A stretch of DNA of 41,945 bases from contig JAJDYQ010000071.1 in NCBI GenBank assembly GCA_022825085.1, positions 1-41,945 of the forward strand. The letters are read 5' to 3'. The DNA is from Gammaproteobacteria bacterium. Lineage in GTDB: Bacteria > Pseudomonadota > Gammaproteobacteria > JAJDYQ01. The notes beneath the pieces were generated by a model that made no database searches, was not told the DNA's origin, and saw nothing but the letters and a program-made list of their open reading frames with translations. The stretch's first letter is position 1; every line of letters begins with the position of its first letter. A program made the translations under genes and the position numbers. Below are positions 18,201 through 23,650 of the stretch, in pieces.

Positions 18201-18447
18201 AAGCCCCGCCGGCTTTTAATACCCCGATGACGGCCACAACAAACTCTATAGACCTACCCATGTACAGGGCGACCCGTAACGCCTGTCCGGCACTGCCTGA
18301 TATCAGATAGTGCGCAATCTGGCTGGATCTTTTATCCAGCTCTTTATAAGTGATGATATCTGTTTCGCATGAAGCAGCGACATGATCAGGTGTTAGCGCC
18401 GCCTGAATCTCAAACCGGCGCACCAGAGACATAAATTCGGAGGCCAT
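15259..18447 (-). CDS. Adenylation domain interrupted by a PLP-dependent decarboxylase
   Basis: 1062 residues, one uninterrupted frame, with AGGTGA six bases before the ATG. Residues 1-310 are the first part of an NRPS-like AMP-binding domain: A3-like YTAGLTGRSKA (155-165), A5 NIYGATE (296-302). Residues about 350-840 are a complete group II PLP decarboxylase of PanP/aspartate-decarboxylase type: TTGGTVSN (472-479), HVDAAWGGGG (606-615), and AHKQLYLPQG with the PLP lysine at 640. Residues about 868-1062 resume the adenylation domain: PNGQIGEIHVGGDAVSPGY (A6), FRTGD (A7, 935-939), GRSDDFIKIG (A8), SGKIDR (A10, Lys1047). There is no carrier (PCP) domain. The A3 loop is degenerate (SGTTGxPKG expected). 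Probable idea: an amino acid is decarboxylated and the resulting amine or beta-amino acid is adenylated by the same protein. Convergent with an exporter. Confidence 0.85.
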   Translation of the reverse strand: MASEFMSLVRRFEIQAALTPDHVAASCETDIITYKELDKRSSQIAHYLISGSAGQALRVALYMGRSIEFVVAVIGVLKAGGAYVPIDSSMPPERSNSILNDCSPHAVITMAGFGQNLITDAVVINIDADWSLIGRQPVDSPDVSVQADDMLCVAYTAGLTGRSKAVQSTYRGIVNHLDWVWEEYPYNDGELACQRISVSVVGHIVELFSPLLKGVTLVILSDVQAGSVLELVKIVAAKNITRITLTPSLLKSVLSVSSEQMFHLSGLKYVFCSGEALSAPVARLFYQRFKHAHLINIYGATEVGAGVTWHEVKRLHMDHVLAYFSKSAESLPDHDPGGMPSPGDRRGHEITTPDMPVNELASRFMNTGMADHPLGMTEYFEWFKNEVMPYSINTASPLYIGHMTSALPDFVHDVSRLISRMNQNLVKIETAKSAIFLEREAIAMLHRCFYGLPDPFYKEHVQKVNANLGLVTTGGTVSNITALMIARNRALARLSGNDDLSAAGLYRILQASGYKDMVLIGSDLMHYSIKKSASVLGMGAGNIINVASTSDGAMDIRDLHEKIDYCRENKLYIFAITGIAGATETGHIDPLQQMADIARQYDIYFHVDAAWGGGGVFSDKYRNRFRGIECADSITFCAHKQLYLPQGISLCLFREPEMLRYGATTAAYQSTPDSYDVGRFSMEGSRSDMALLIHLSLQVMGKKGYEALFDASVEKSVLFARIIDSMDCFELIFEPPLNIVNYRYIPEKYRDKLVHDTLSGDDHSEIDAVNQRLQNAQFIKGSTFVSSTVLSNTRYGAAQPIVVFRAILANPLTTRMDIFRVLADQLMLANRICGDHNNHELHGGGEGMPFLADAFANNMLLQEESGDAFIPIGKPLPGCRIYLLDEDMKPVPNGQIGEIHVGGDAVSPGYFHRQKAYPDRFIKDPFSSDANARLFRTGDRGRRRASGDVEYIGRSDDFIKIGECHVELSGVESILLEIDLIKHCAITTEVDGGMDKYLVAHIELVNKEAESRQLDSIKSTAAKKLLESMLPRKYRILDEMPFTLSGKIDRNKLKKGKHCIAA

Positions 18448-18581
18448 GACAAATCACCTGAGCGATCACCAGGAAAACAACGCCAGTCTGAAGCTGTTTC
18501 AACGTGCGAGACGGGGCACTCTACACATCCGCAGGGGCTGTTTCAATATCACTGCGAGGGATAATACAGGCGGCTTGACCG

Positions 18582-18597
18582 GGCCGGGCGACCGGCC
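18582..18597. terminator. GC-rich hairpin downstream of dcd
   Basis: GGCCGG, a GCGA tetraloop and CCGGCC form a perfect six-base-pair stem, 17 bases after the dcd stop on the minus strand. No clear T-run follows, so it may be a weak terminator or an RNA-stabilising hairpin between dcd and the decarboxylase/adenylation gene. Confidence 0.35.
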
Positions 18598-18613
18598 ATA
18601 ACCGGCCCCTGTT

Positions 18614-19183
18614 TCATGCCTTTGGCAGAGTCACTCCGGTTTGTCCCTGATATTTACCACCACGGTCCAGATACGATGTTTCACATACCTCATCCGACTC
18701 GAAAAACAGCATTTGAGCCACCCCTTCATTCGCATAAATTTTCGCCGGTAATGGCGTCGTATTGGAAAATTCCAGCGTAACGTGCCCTTCCCACTCAGGC
18801 TCAAGTGGAGTCACATTAACGATAATGCCACAACGAGCATAGGTCGATTTGCCCAGACATACCGTCAGGATGTGGCGTGGAATCCTGAGATACTCAACAG
18901 TACGTGCCAGCGCGAAAGAGTTCGGCGGGATAATACAGACATCGCCCCTGAAATCGACAAAGCTGTTGGCATCAAAATTTTTAGGATCAACAACCGCCGA
19001 ATTGATATTGGTAAAAATTTTGAATTCATCGGCGCAACGCACATCATAGCCATAGCTCGATGCACCATAGGAAATCAGGCGCTCGCCCTTATCGCCCTGA
19101 CGAATCTGACTTTCCTCAAAAGGAGAAATCAGACCCTCTTCCCGCGCCATGCGCCTGATCCATTTATCCGCCTTTATCGACAT
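18614..19183 (-). CDS. dcd: dCTP deaminase
   Basis: 189 residues from ATG 19183, the usual [13 protein letters not shown] start; two earlier in-frame codons would add five residues. Family signatures include [34 protein letters not shown], the active-site region [29 protein letters not shown] with the catalytic Glu, and the C-terminal [15 protein letters not shown] flap. It deaminates dCTP to dUTP for thymidylate synthesis. The single-function enzyme is the likely form for a gammaproteobacterium. The sulfur-globule-type gene lies 61 bases upstream in the same orientation. Confidence 0.95.
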   Translation of the reverse strand: MSIKADKWIRRMAREEGLISPFEESQIRQGDKGERLISYGASSYGYDVRCADEFKIFTNINSAVVDPKNFDANSFVDFRGDVCIIPPNSFALARTVEYLRIPRHILTVCLGKSTYARCGIIVNVTPLEPEWEGHVTLEFSNTTPLPAKIYANEGVAQMLFFESDEVCETSYLDRGGKYQGQTGVTLPKA

Positions 19184-19243
19184 CGTAACAGCACCCATCC
19201 GTGCTCTAATGGCAGAGGAGTACCACTGCCGGGAAAACAGGTC

Positions 19244-19612
19244 TCAGTAATAACCCCAGGAACGATTCCAGGGGCCGCCGCCACCCCAGGGACCACTCCA
19301 TGGAGAACCGCCCCAGGTACTACCGCCCCACGGAGCATTACCCCATGAACTACTCCAGGGACTTCCCCAAGAGCTACCCCAAGGATTACCTCCATAGGGT
19401 ACACCGCCCCAAGGGCCGCCTCCATAATGCCACCAGTCCCCATTGTTATACCGGCCATCGGACATTTCGTCCATCCAGTACATGGGCGTCCACTCCGGCC
19501 AGTCATTGCCGCCCGGATAACCATAACTGTTGCCCCACCACTGGGCACCGGCAGCAGTACTGATAAACAGCCCGAATATCAACGCTGTTAAAGTTGTCTT
19601 GATCCTTTTCAT
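19244..19612 (-). CDS. Sulfur-globule-type secreted protein 1 (Gly/Trp/Pro/Ser-rich)
   Basis: 122 residues from ATG 19612, with GGAGGGT seven bases upstream; the frame extends eight codons further without a better site. A clear signal peptide (MKRIKTTLTALIFGLFISTAAGA) precedes the mature chain. After the conserved block GGNDWPEWTPMYWMDEM come many Trp-Gly/Gly-Ser-Pro units (WGGSPWSGPWGG and similar). Low-complexity, aromatic- and glycine-rich secreted proteins with this block are characteristic of envelope proteins of periplasmic sulfur globules in sulfur oxidisers. It shares the block with the gene at 19830, so the two are paralogues. The assignment rests on composition and block, not on a search. 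Confidence 0.7.
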   Translation of the reverse strand: MKRIKTTLTALIFGLFISTAAGAQWWGNSYGYPGGNDWPEWTPMYWMDEMSDGRYNNGDWWHYGGGPWGGVPYGGNPWGSSWGSPWSSSWGNAPWGGSTWGGSPWSGPWGGGGPWNRSWGYY

Positions 19613-19776
19613 TTCGACCCTCCGTCGAATTTCCATACCGCTATCATAAACCTAAACAAAGACAGGCACATCAAGCATTCCACTGACATGCGTACAAGCC
19701 GATGATGCAGCCCGCCAACCATAGTTTAGCCTGAAAAAAAGCGCAGGTCAGGAGAAAGAAAAGAATTATACGGCAT

Positions 19777-19812
19777 AAAGAAACCCCACCCTGAAAAGGG
19801 TGGGGTTTCTTT
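19777..19812. terminator. Strong intrinsic terminator after sulfur-globule-type gene 2
   Basis: A perfect 16-base-pair inverted repeat, left arm 19777-19792 and right arm 19797-19812, closes on a four-base loop. The arms begin AAAGAAACCCCACCC. Read on the minus strand the stem ends in a T-rich tail (TTTCTTTAT), 18 bases after the stop of the gene at 19830-20138. It separates the two sulfur-globule-type genes into different transcripts. Confidence 0.9.
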
Positions 19813-19829
19813 AACCGAAGACCGGTACT

Positions 19830-20138
19830 CTACTGTGTCTGAGGAGCCATCGGAGCAGGCAGAGCGGCCTGAGGAGCCACAGGAGCGGGAGCCATTGGGT
19901 ATGGATGAGGTTGATAAGGCTGCATCATATAAGGATTGGGCACATAACCGTATGGCCCGTAACCATAGTAATCATCATTATTGTCCCAACCGTCCATCAT
20001 CTCCTCCATCCAGTACATGGGCGTCCACTCCGGCCAATCGTTGCCGCCCCGATAACCGCTATTGTTACCAAACCAGCCTGCGGCAGCATTCATACTGACC
20101 AGCAAACCGAAAAGAATCGCCAAAATACGTGCTTTCAT
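19830..20138 (-). CDS. Sulfur-globule-type secreted protein 2 (Tyr/Pro/Met-rich)
   Basis: 102 residues from ATG 20138, seven bases after GGGAG; an ATG two codons earlier is too close to that site. Signal peptide MKARILAILFGLLVSMNAAAG. The mature part opens with GGNDWPEWTPMYWMEEM, nearly identical to the block in protein 1, then an acidic Asn/Asp/Tyr stretch, a Tyr-Gly-Pro region and a Pro/Ala/Gln tail (PYQPHPYPMAPAPVAP). This layout fits the smaller sulfur globule proteins of purple and colourless sulfur bacteria, which coat intracytoplasmic or periplasmic sulfur. It has its own terminator at 19777-19812. Confidence 0.72.
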   Translation of the reverse strand: MKARILAILFGLLVSMNAAAGWFGNNSGYRGGNDWPEWTPMYWMEEMMDGWDNNDDYYGYGPYGYVPNPYMMQPYQPHPYPMAPAPVAPQAALPAPMAPQTQ

Positions 20139-20288
20139 TATCATTCTCCCAGAGAATCAATTTAATCGGAGAATAAGAATATAATGATATTATAATATAA
20201 AATCCAGTCAATTCAGGTAACACTGGTTAAGAAAAAGGAATAATCAAAGGATGAGCCAACAAACCTGAAGTGTCATGGGGCTTTTTTG

Positions 20289-20450
20289 TTATGTTGGCCC
20301 TTCCGCCATCAGGGTGATGAGATTTCTGTTCCCATCCATTTCAATGCTCAAGCTCACCGGCAACCGATAGAAGTTGCTGTGCGATCCTTTCGGCCCGTTA
20401 TGCCTGACGTTAGATTTGTCAGGGAATAAGGATATGGATAAATTTGGGAA
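20289..20450 (-). pseudogene. Unrecognised C-terminal coding remnant
   Basis: A 53-codon minus-strand frame without a start, ending at TAA 20289-20291. The peptide is protein-like (SHSNFYRLPVSLSIEMDGNR near its middle, ending LITLMAEGPT) and is followed by a hairpin-plus-T-run typical of a gene end. I read it as the 3' remnant of a deleted gene, possibly of a mobile element, but cannot name the family. Confidence 0.3.
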
Positions 20451-20591
20451 TTATCCGGTAGTGTATCAGTTTGACTTTTTCTCATTCAAGAATGGAGTTA
20501 ATATGTCTGCGCTGGTGTGTTTTGACAGGACGTTATGTTACTTTAGTCGTGAATGAATGCCATTGATTTTTGTTGAAATTTATTCTATTAA

Positions 20592-20604
20592 AGCGTAGTA
20601 CGCT
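20592..20604. promoter_or_regulatory. Palindromic operator-like site
   Basis: AGCGTA-G-TACGCT is a perfect 13-base palindrome 38 bases upstream of the small-protein gene at 20642. Its place fits an operator for that gene or for the downstream methyltransferase, but no regulator is identified. Confidence 0.3.
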
Positions 20605-20641
20605 GATGTAAAAGCGTTTCCATTATGTTGAGGATATTGAC

Positions 20642-20872
20642 ATGCGAATAGGCCCAAACGGTGAAAAGCGACCGACTGACGTCATTGCCAATGCTGTCCA
20701 TGTTATGAAGGTTGCGACCGGTGAGATTGAGGAGGAGTATGTGAACGCTGGCAAGCGCAAAGGTGGTCAGAAAGGCGCAAAAGCGCGTCATTCCAAACTG
20801 GATAAAACACAGCGATCGGATATAGCAAAGAAAGCGGCCGCAGCACGGTGGTGCAGACAGCGGGTGTCATGA
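20642..20872 (+). CDS. Conserved small basic protein beside a DNA methyltransferase
   Basis: 76 residues, ATG preceded by GAGGAT. The N-terminal part reads RIGPNGEKRPTDVIANAVHVMKVATGEIEEEY; the C-terminal part is Lys/Arg/Ala-rich (GGQKGAKARHSKLDKTQRSDIAKKAAAARW), which looks nucleic-acid binding. I recall similar short proteins next to adenine-specific DNA methyltransferases, and here the truncated methyltransferase follows 113 bases later. Function unknown; regulator or DNA-binding accessory are guesses. Confidence 0.6.
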   Translation: MRIGPNGEKRPTDVIANAVHVMKVATGEIEEEYVNAGKRKGGQKGAKARHSKLDKTQRSDIAKKAAAARWCRQRVS

Positions 20873-20985
20873 TATGTCTATGGTCGATAGTCTGCATCCG
20901 ATAGCCGTAAAGTATGATAAAATAGAAGGGAAGCCAGTCCTATTAAGAGTCCCTACCCTCACAGTGCCTTGGAGTGGACATCGTT

Positions 20986-21357
20986 ATGTCCGCTAACTGG
21001 GCCAATCAGACCATCTGGACAGGGGATAATCTCCCCATTATGCGCGGGATGAACTCAGGCAGCGTGGACCTGATCTATCTGGATCCTCCCTTCAACTCCA
21101 GAACCAACTATGCGGCACCAATCGGCAGTCCGGCCGCTGGAGCAGCGTTTAAGGACACATGGACCTTACAGGATGTGGATGTTGCCTGGCTGGACTTGAT
21201 CGAAGCCAAGCATCCTGCCTTGAATCGAGTCATCCATGCCGCGATGACGCCAAGCGATAAATCCTATCTGATCTATATGGCCGTTCGGATACTGGAAATG
21301 AATGGGGTTGCTGTCCATGGAGGCGGCGCTGAGGTAAGGCAGCGTGTGGAATGGATC
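20986..21357 (+). pseudogene. N6-adenine/N4-cytosine DNA methyltransferase, truncated
   Basis: The first about 105 residues are a good amino-terminal part of a beta-class DNA methyltransferase: NQTIWTGDNLPIMRGMNSGSVDLIYLDPPFNSRTNY holds the catalytic DPPF motif, followed by the usual SDKSYLIYMAVRILEM helix. After that the normal 'VLKPTGSIYLHCD' continuation is missing, the reading becomes unlike the family (NGVAVHGGGAEVRQ), and the frame runs into a G16 tract. The AdoMet-binding FxGxG half is absent, so the product cannot be active. The break could be biological (recombination with the adjoining cassette) or an assembly join at the G run. Confidence 0.75.
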
Positions 21358-21373
21358 GGGGGGGGGGGGGGGG
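21358..21373 (+). repeat. G16 homopolymer tract
   Basis: Sixteen consecutive G bases, directly between the broken methyltransferase and the attC-like half-site. Such tracts can cause phase variation by slippage; equally, long G runs are a known artefact at read ends and assembly joins. It marks the boundary of two unrelated sequences. Confidence 0.85.
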
Positions 21374-21391
21374 TTGGCTTTATCAACGAAA

Positions 21392-21418
21392 AGGGGCGCT
21401 CGAGCACAAGCGTTAGGC
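21392..21418 (+). other. attC-like 3' half-site (R' core GTTAGGC)
   Basis: AGGGGCGCTCGAGCACAAGC leads into GTTAGGC at 21412-21418. This is the form of the right half of an integron cassette attC site (L' box, spacer, R' core GTTRRRY). The matching left half is missing, cut off by the G16 tract. It would be the left boundary of the cassette holding the next gene. Confidence 0.45.
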
Positions 21419-21445
21419 GTACTAAAGAGATATACATCAGAACTA

Positions 21446-22417
21446 ATGAAAAACTTGATAAGAAAGGCGCTTGCGTATGCAGCAGACATAATTTTGATGC
21501 CACTTGTTTACCCAGCTGCATGGCTACTGAAAAACATTCGCAGAATCGGAATGCACAGGTTGCCACTCTGCAAGAGCGCGTTGATGAAAATAGGAGTATT
21601 TCCTATTCAAAATCATTACTACGAGCCAAAATTTGATCATTCGAATCCGAGATTAGACTTCTCTCAAGACAGAAATTTGCAAGGAATAGACTGGAACATT
21701 TCAGAGCAATTGAAACTGCTTGGGCGACTTACATTTTCCCAAGAACTTTTGAACCTTCCATTTTCCCATAAAGAAAAACAAGGCCCTCTGGAATTTTATT
21801 TAAACAACAGTATGTTCAAATCAGGAGATGCTGAGTATTGGTATCAAATAATTCGCGCTATTAAGCCAAAGAGAATATTTGAGATTGGCGGTGGATTCTC
21901 CACTCTAATGGCAACTAAGGCCATCAACATGAATCATACGGAAGATCCAAATTATACCTGTGAGTATATTTGTATTGAACCTTATGAAATCCCTTGGCTA
22001 GAGAAAATTGCAATACCTGTGATCAGAAAAAGCATTGAGGAAATGGAGCTTTCATTCTTTTATCAACTACAGGCAAATGACATCTTATTTATTGATTCGT
22101 CACATATTATACGCCCACAGGGTGATGTTCTTTTTGCATATCTCGAACTGCTCCCATCTCTCAATAAAGGTGTAATCGTGCATGCTCATGATATCTTTTC
22201 TCCCAAGAATTATCCTAAGAAATTTTTGATTGACAGGGTTAGATTCTGGAATGAACAATATCTTTTTGAGGCGTTTCTTTCTAACAATGACAGTTGGAAA
22301 ATTATAGGTGCTCTCAATTTTTTATACCATAATCATTATAGAGAACTTAAAATGGTAGCGCCGTTCTTGTTGCCTGAACGAGAGCCTGCATCGTTCTATA
22401 TTAAAAAAATCGCCTAA
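21446..22417 (+). CDS. Class I SAM-dependent methyltransferase-like protein, cassette-type gene
   Basis: 323 residues from ATG 21446. The frame is open upstream through the G tract, but that part is not protein-like. A short hydrophobic segment lies near the N-terminus (DIILMPLVYPAAWLL), perhaps a membrane anchor. A Methyltransf_24-like core follows: IKPKRIFEIGGGFSTLMATKAI (AdoMet-binding motif I), YICIEPYE, NDILFIDSSHI and GVIVHAHDIFSPKNYP. Similar proteins are found with surface-polysaccharide genes. The gene is AT-rich compared with the core genes and is flanked by GTTAGGC (21412) and GCCTAAC (22412), the last one overlapping its stop codon, as expected for an integron cassette. Confidence 0.7.
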   Translation: MKNLIRKALAYAADIILMPLVYPAAWLLKNIRRIGMHRLPLCKSALMKIGVFPIQNHYYEPKFDHSNPRLDFSQDRNLQGIDWNISEQLKLLGRLTFSQELLNLPFSHKEKQGPLEFYLNNSMFKSGDAEYWYQIIRAIKPKRIFEIGGGFSTLMATKAINMNHTEDPNYTCEYICIEPYEIPWLEKIAIPVIRKSIEEMELSFFYQLQANDILFIDSSHIIRPQGDVLFAYLELLPSLNKGVIVHAHDIFSPKNYPKKFLIDRVRFWNEQYLFEAFLSNNDSWKIIGALNFLYHNHYRELKMVAPFLLPEREPASFYIKKIA

Positions 22418-22473
22418 CAAAGCACTGTACTCGATGGCAGTATGGACCAGTAATTCGAGATTAAGCGTTGTAT
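22411..22473 (+). other. attC-like recombination site
   Basis: Starts CGCCTAACAAAGC on the stop codon of the methyltransferase-like gene and ends TTAAGCGTTGTAT. CTCGA and TCGAG inside are placed like L'' and L'. The R'' core GCCTAAC is canonical, whereas the R' core (GTTGTAT) departs from GTTRRRY and the arm spacing is uneven. A decayed or unusual attC is the best reading. Confidence 0.4.
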
Positions 22474-22802
22474 ATGTGCATAGGTGCTGCTATGGTTGTA
22501 AAAATAATCCCGACAAAGGTGATTGTCTCAAATATTGTGGGCCAAAATTTTGGGAATTCATATCAGGGAATAGCGGTCTTTATGCTGACATTATTGAGCC
22601 ACTAGGAAAGAAACCTAAAAAGAGAAATGGTGGTTTTATCAATGCATGCTCAAAACGAATTAATACATTTACATTGGAGTTTGGCGGCCTGTTTTGTGAT
22701 AATGGTGGAGCTATTGACTGGGAAAAGCCTGTTGAGTTTAACTCGTCAGTTTCACTTCCGACCAAGGCTGAAAAAAACATAGCAGGGTGCCGCTTGGGAT
22801 AG
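22434..22802 (+). pseudogene. Fragment resembling a PmeII-type type II restriction endonuclease
   Basis: A 122-codon frame. From about codon 25 on it is protein-like: CGPKFWEFISGNSGLYADIIEPLGKKPKKRNGGF and RINTFTLEF..FCDNGGAIDWEKPVEFNSS, which resembles the C-terminal part of a family of type II restriction enzymes I associate with PmeII. The first codons overlap the attC-like site and look like read-through. The N-terminal catalytic part is missing and no methyltransferase partner is next to it, so I call it a dead 3' fragment. The family assignment is from memory. Confidence 0.35.
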
Positions 22803-23197
22803 TGATTCCGCTATATTTCATTGTTGCCGAGGAGTCTGGTCGTTAAAGCTACAATGAAACTTTCATAGGGAGTCAAAGTAGGAGTATTGAATAAAATCGA
22901 TTTTGTCAGGGATGAAATAAAAGGGAATTATCCCGATTAATTGACAGGCACTGGTTTTATGATATTCTTGAATTGTTCTCAGACAAGAGAACCGGCCTCC
23001 GGGAATTGGTCGGCTTGTGAAGCGTGAAATGGACCGGGAGGTTGACTTTGTCAACTAATCGGGATAATTCCCATAAATTTCCTGTAGTAGTATTATTTGT
23101 TAGGTGTTCTCGCATTCAAACCAAAGCGAGTACGACAAGAAGGTTGACCAGATAGCACCTGATTTACTGTCAGGTTTGGTGAACGCTACGGAGACTA
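22803..23197. other. Gene-free stretch with inverted repeats
   Basis: Besides the MITE-like element it holds TTTCATTGT/ACAATGAAA (near 22818-22860, nine perfect bases each) and TTTGTTAGGTG near 23097, whose GTTAGGT fits an attC R' core and could be the left edge of a hicB/hicA cassette. No coding region seen. Confidence 0.4.
22923..23072. mobile_element. MITE-like element, 150 bp with 17-bp terminal inverted repeats
   Basis: GGGAATTATCCCGATTA (22923-22939) is repeated exactly in inverse at 23056-23072. The 116 bases inside hold no gene but do contain TTGACA (-35-like), and the GTTGAC-TTT-GTCAAC hairpin adjoins the right repeat. Flanks share ATAAA (22917-22921 and 23073-23077), a possible target duplication. 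No transposase is present. A long regulatory hairpin is the alternative. Confidence 0.5.
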
Positions 23198-23395
23198 ATG
23201 AAATATAAGGTCATACTAAACAGATCAGATGGAGGCTATAGCGTCTCATGCCCAGGATTACCCGGTTGCTGGTCACAGGGAGAGACCGAAAAAGAGGCGC
23301 TGGATAATATCAATGAAGCCATTCAAGACTATCTGGCGGCTATATCAGCATCCTGTGCAAGTAAGGACATTCGTGAAATTGAAGTTGCTGTATAA
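23198..23395 (+). CDS. hicB: HicB-like antitoxin
   Basis: 65 residues, covering the compact HicB N-terminal fold: MKYKVILNRSDGGYSVSCPGLPGCWSQGETEKEALDNINEAIQDYLAA. GGY, CPGLPGC and the E-A-L-xN-I-xE-A-I helix are the family hallmark. HicB neutralises the mRNA-cleaving HicA and represses its own promoter; short forms without a DNA-binding domain such as this one are common. The order hicB before hicA is less usual than hicA first. The HicA gene starting three bases later is broken, so HicB may have no functional partner here. Confidence 0.82.
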   Translation: MKYKVILNRSDGGYSVSCPGLPGCWSQGETEKEALDNINEAIQDYLAAISASCASKDIREIEVAV

Positions 23396-23397
23396 AA

Positions 23398-23531
23398 ATG
23401 CCAAAGATTTCTGGCGTAAACCATCAGCAAGCCATACGCGCGCTGAAAAAAGCAGGCTTCAATGTTATCCGGCAAGGTCAGAAAACATCTCGTTATGTCA
23501 GTCCGTTAAAGAGCTCAAAAAGCTCCTGTAA
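23398..23531 (+). pseudogene. HicA-like toxin, broken
   Basis: From ATG 23398 the reading MPKISGVNHQQAIRALKKAGFNVIRQG is a standard HicA N-terminus. The family then continues in the next frame (KHLVMSVR), and the end VKELKKLL (stop at 23531) lies in the third frame. The central strand with the catalytic His (normally within 'TIPRH') is missing. At least one small deletion and two frame changes are needed, so the RNase is inactive. Loss of toxin with the antitoxin kept is the tolerated direction of decay. Confidence 0.7.
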
Positions 23532-23650
23532 ATCCAACAAAAACCTGTCTAATCCTTCCTGTCGAGGTTATTTCTGAATCAAGGCTGGCAATATTGGTTA
23601 ATTTCATTGCCAAAGCTCATCGACAGCCAAAAGCGGATTAATGCTGGCCA

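Larger units (their letters stand above)
20139..20641. other. Intergenic stretch upstream of sulfur-globule-type gene 2
   Basis: The first 80 bases (20160-20215) are very AT-rich (TATAATATAAAATC-like) and probably hold the minus-strand promoter of the sulfur-globule-type gene. At 20264-20297 GCCAACA and TGTTGGC form a spaced inverted repeat around a run of T residues. A remnant reading frame (20289-20450, minus), a CCTGAC/GTCAGG hairpin at 20403-20423 and an operator-like palindrome at 20592 follow. No intact gene is seen. This marks the left edge of accessory region A. Confidence 0.5.

Noticed and set aside
19174..19563. Other open frames overlapping the first sulfur-globule-type gene on both strands
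   Set aside because: They come from its repetitive GC-rich codons; only the frame with signal peptide and ribosome-binding site is credible.
20374..20556. 60-codon plus-strand frame in the intergenic region
   Set aside because: No ribosome-binding site and not protein-like; the opposite-strand remnant explains part of it better.
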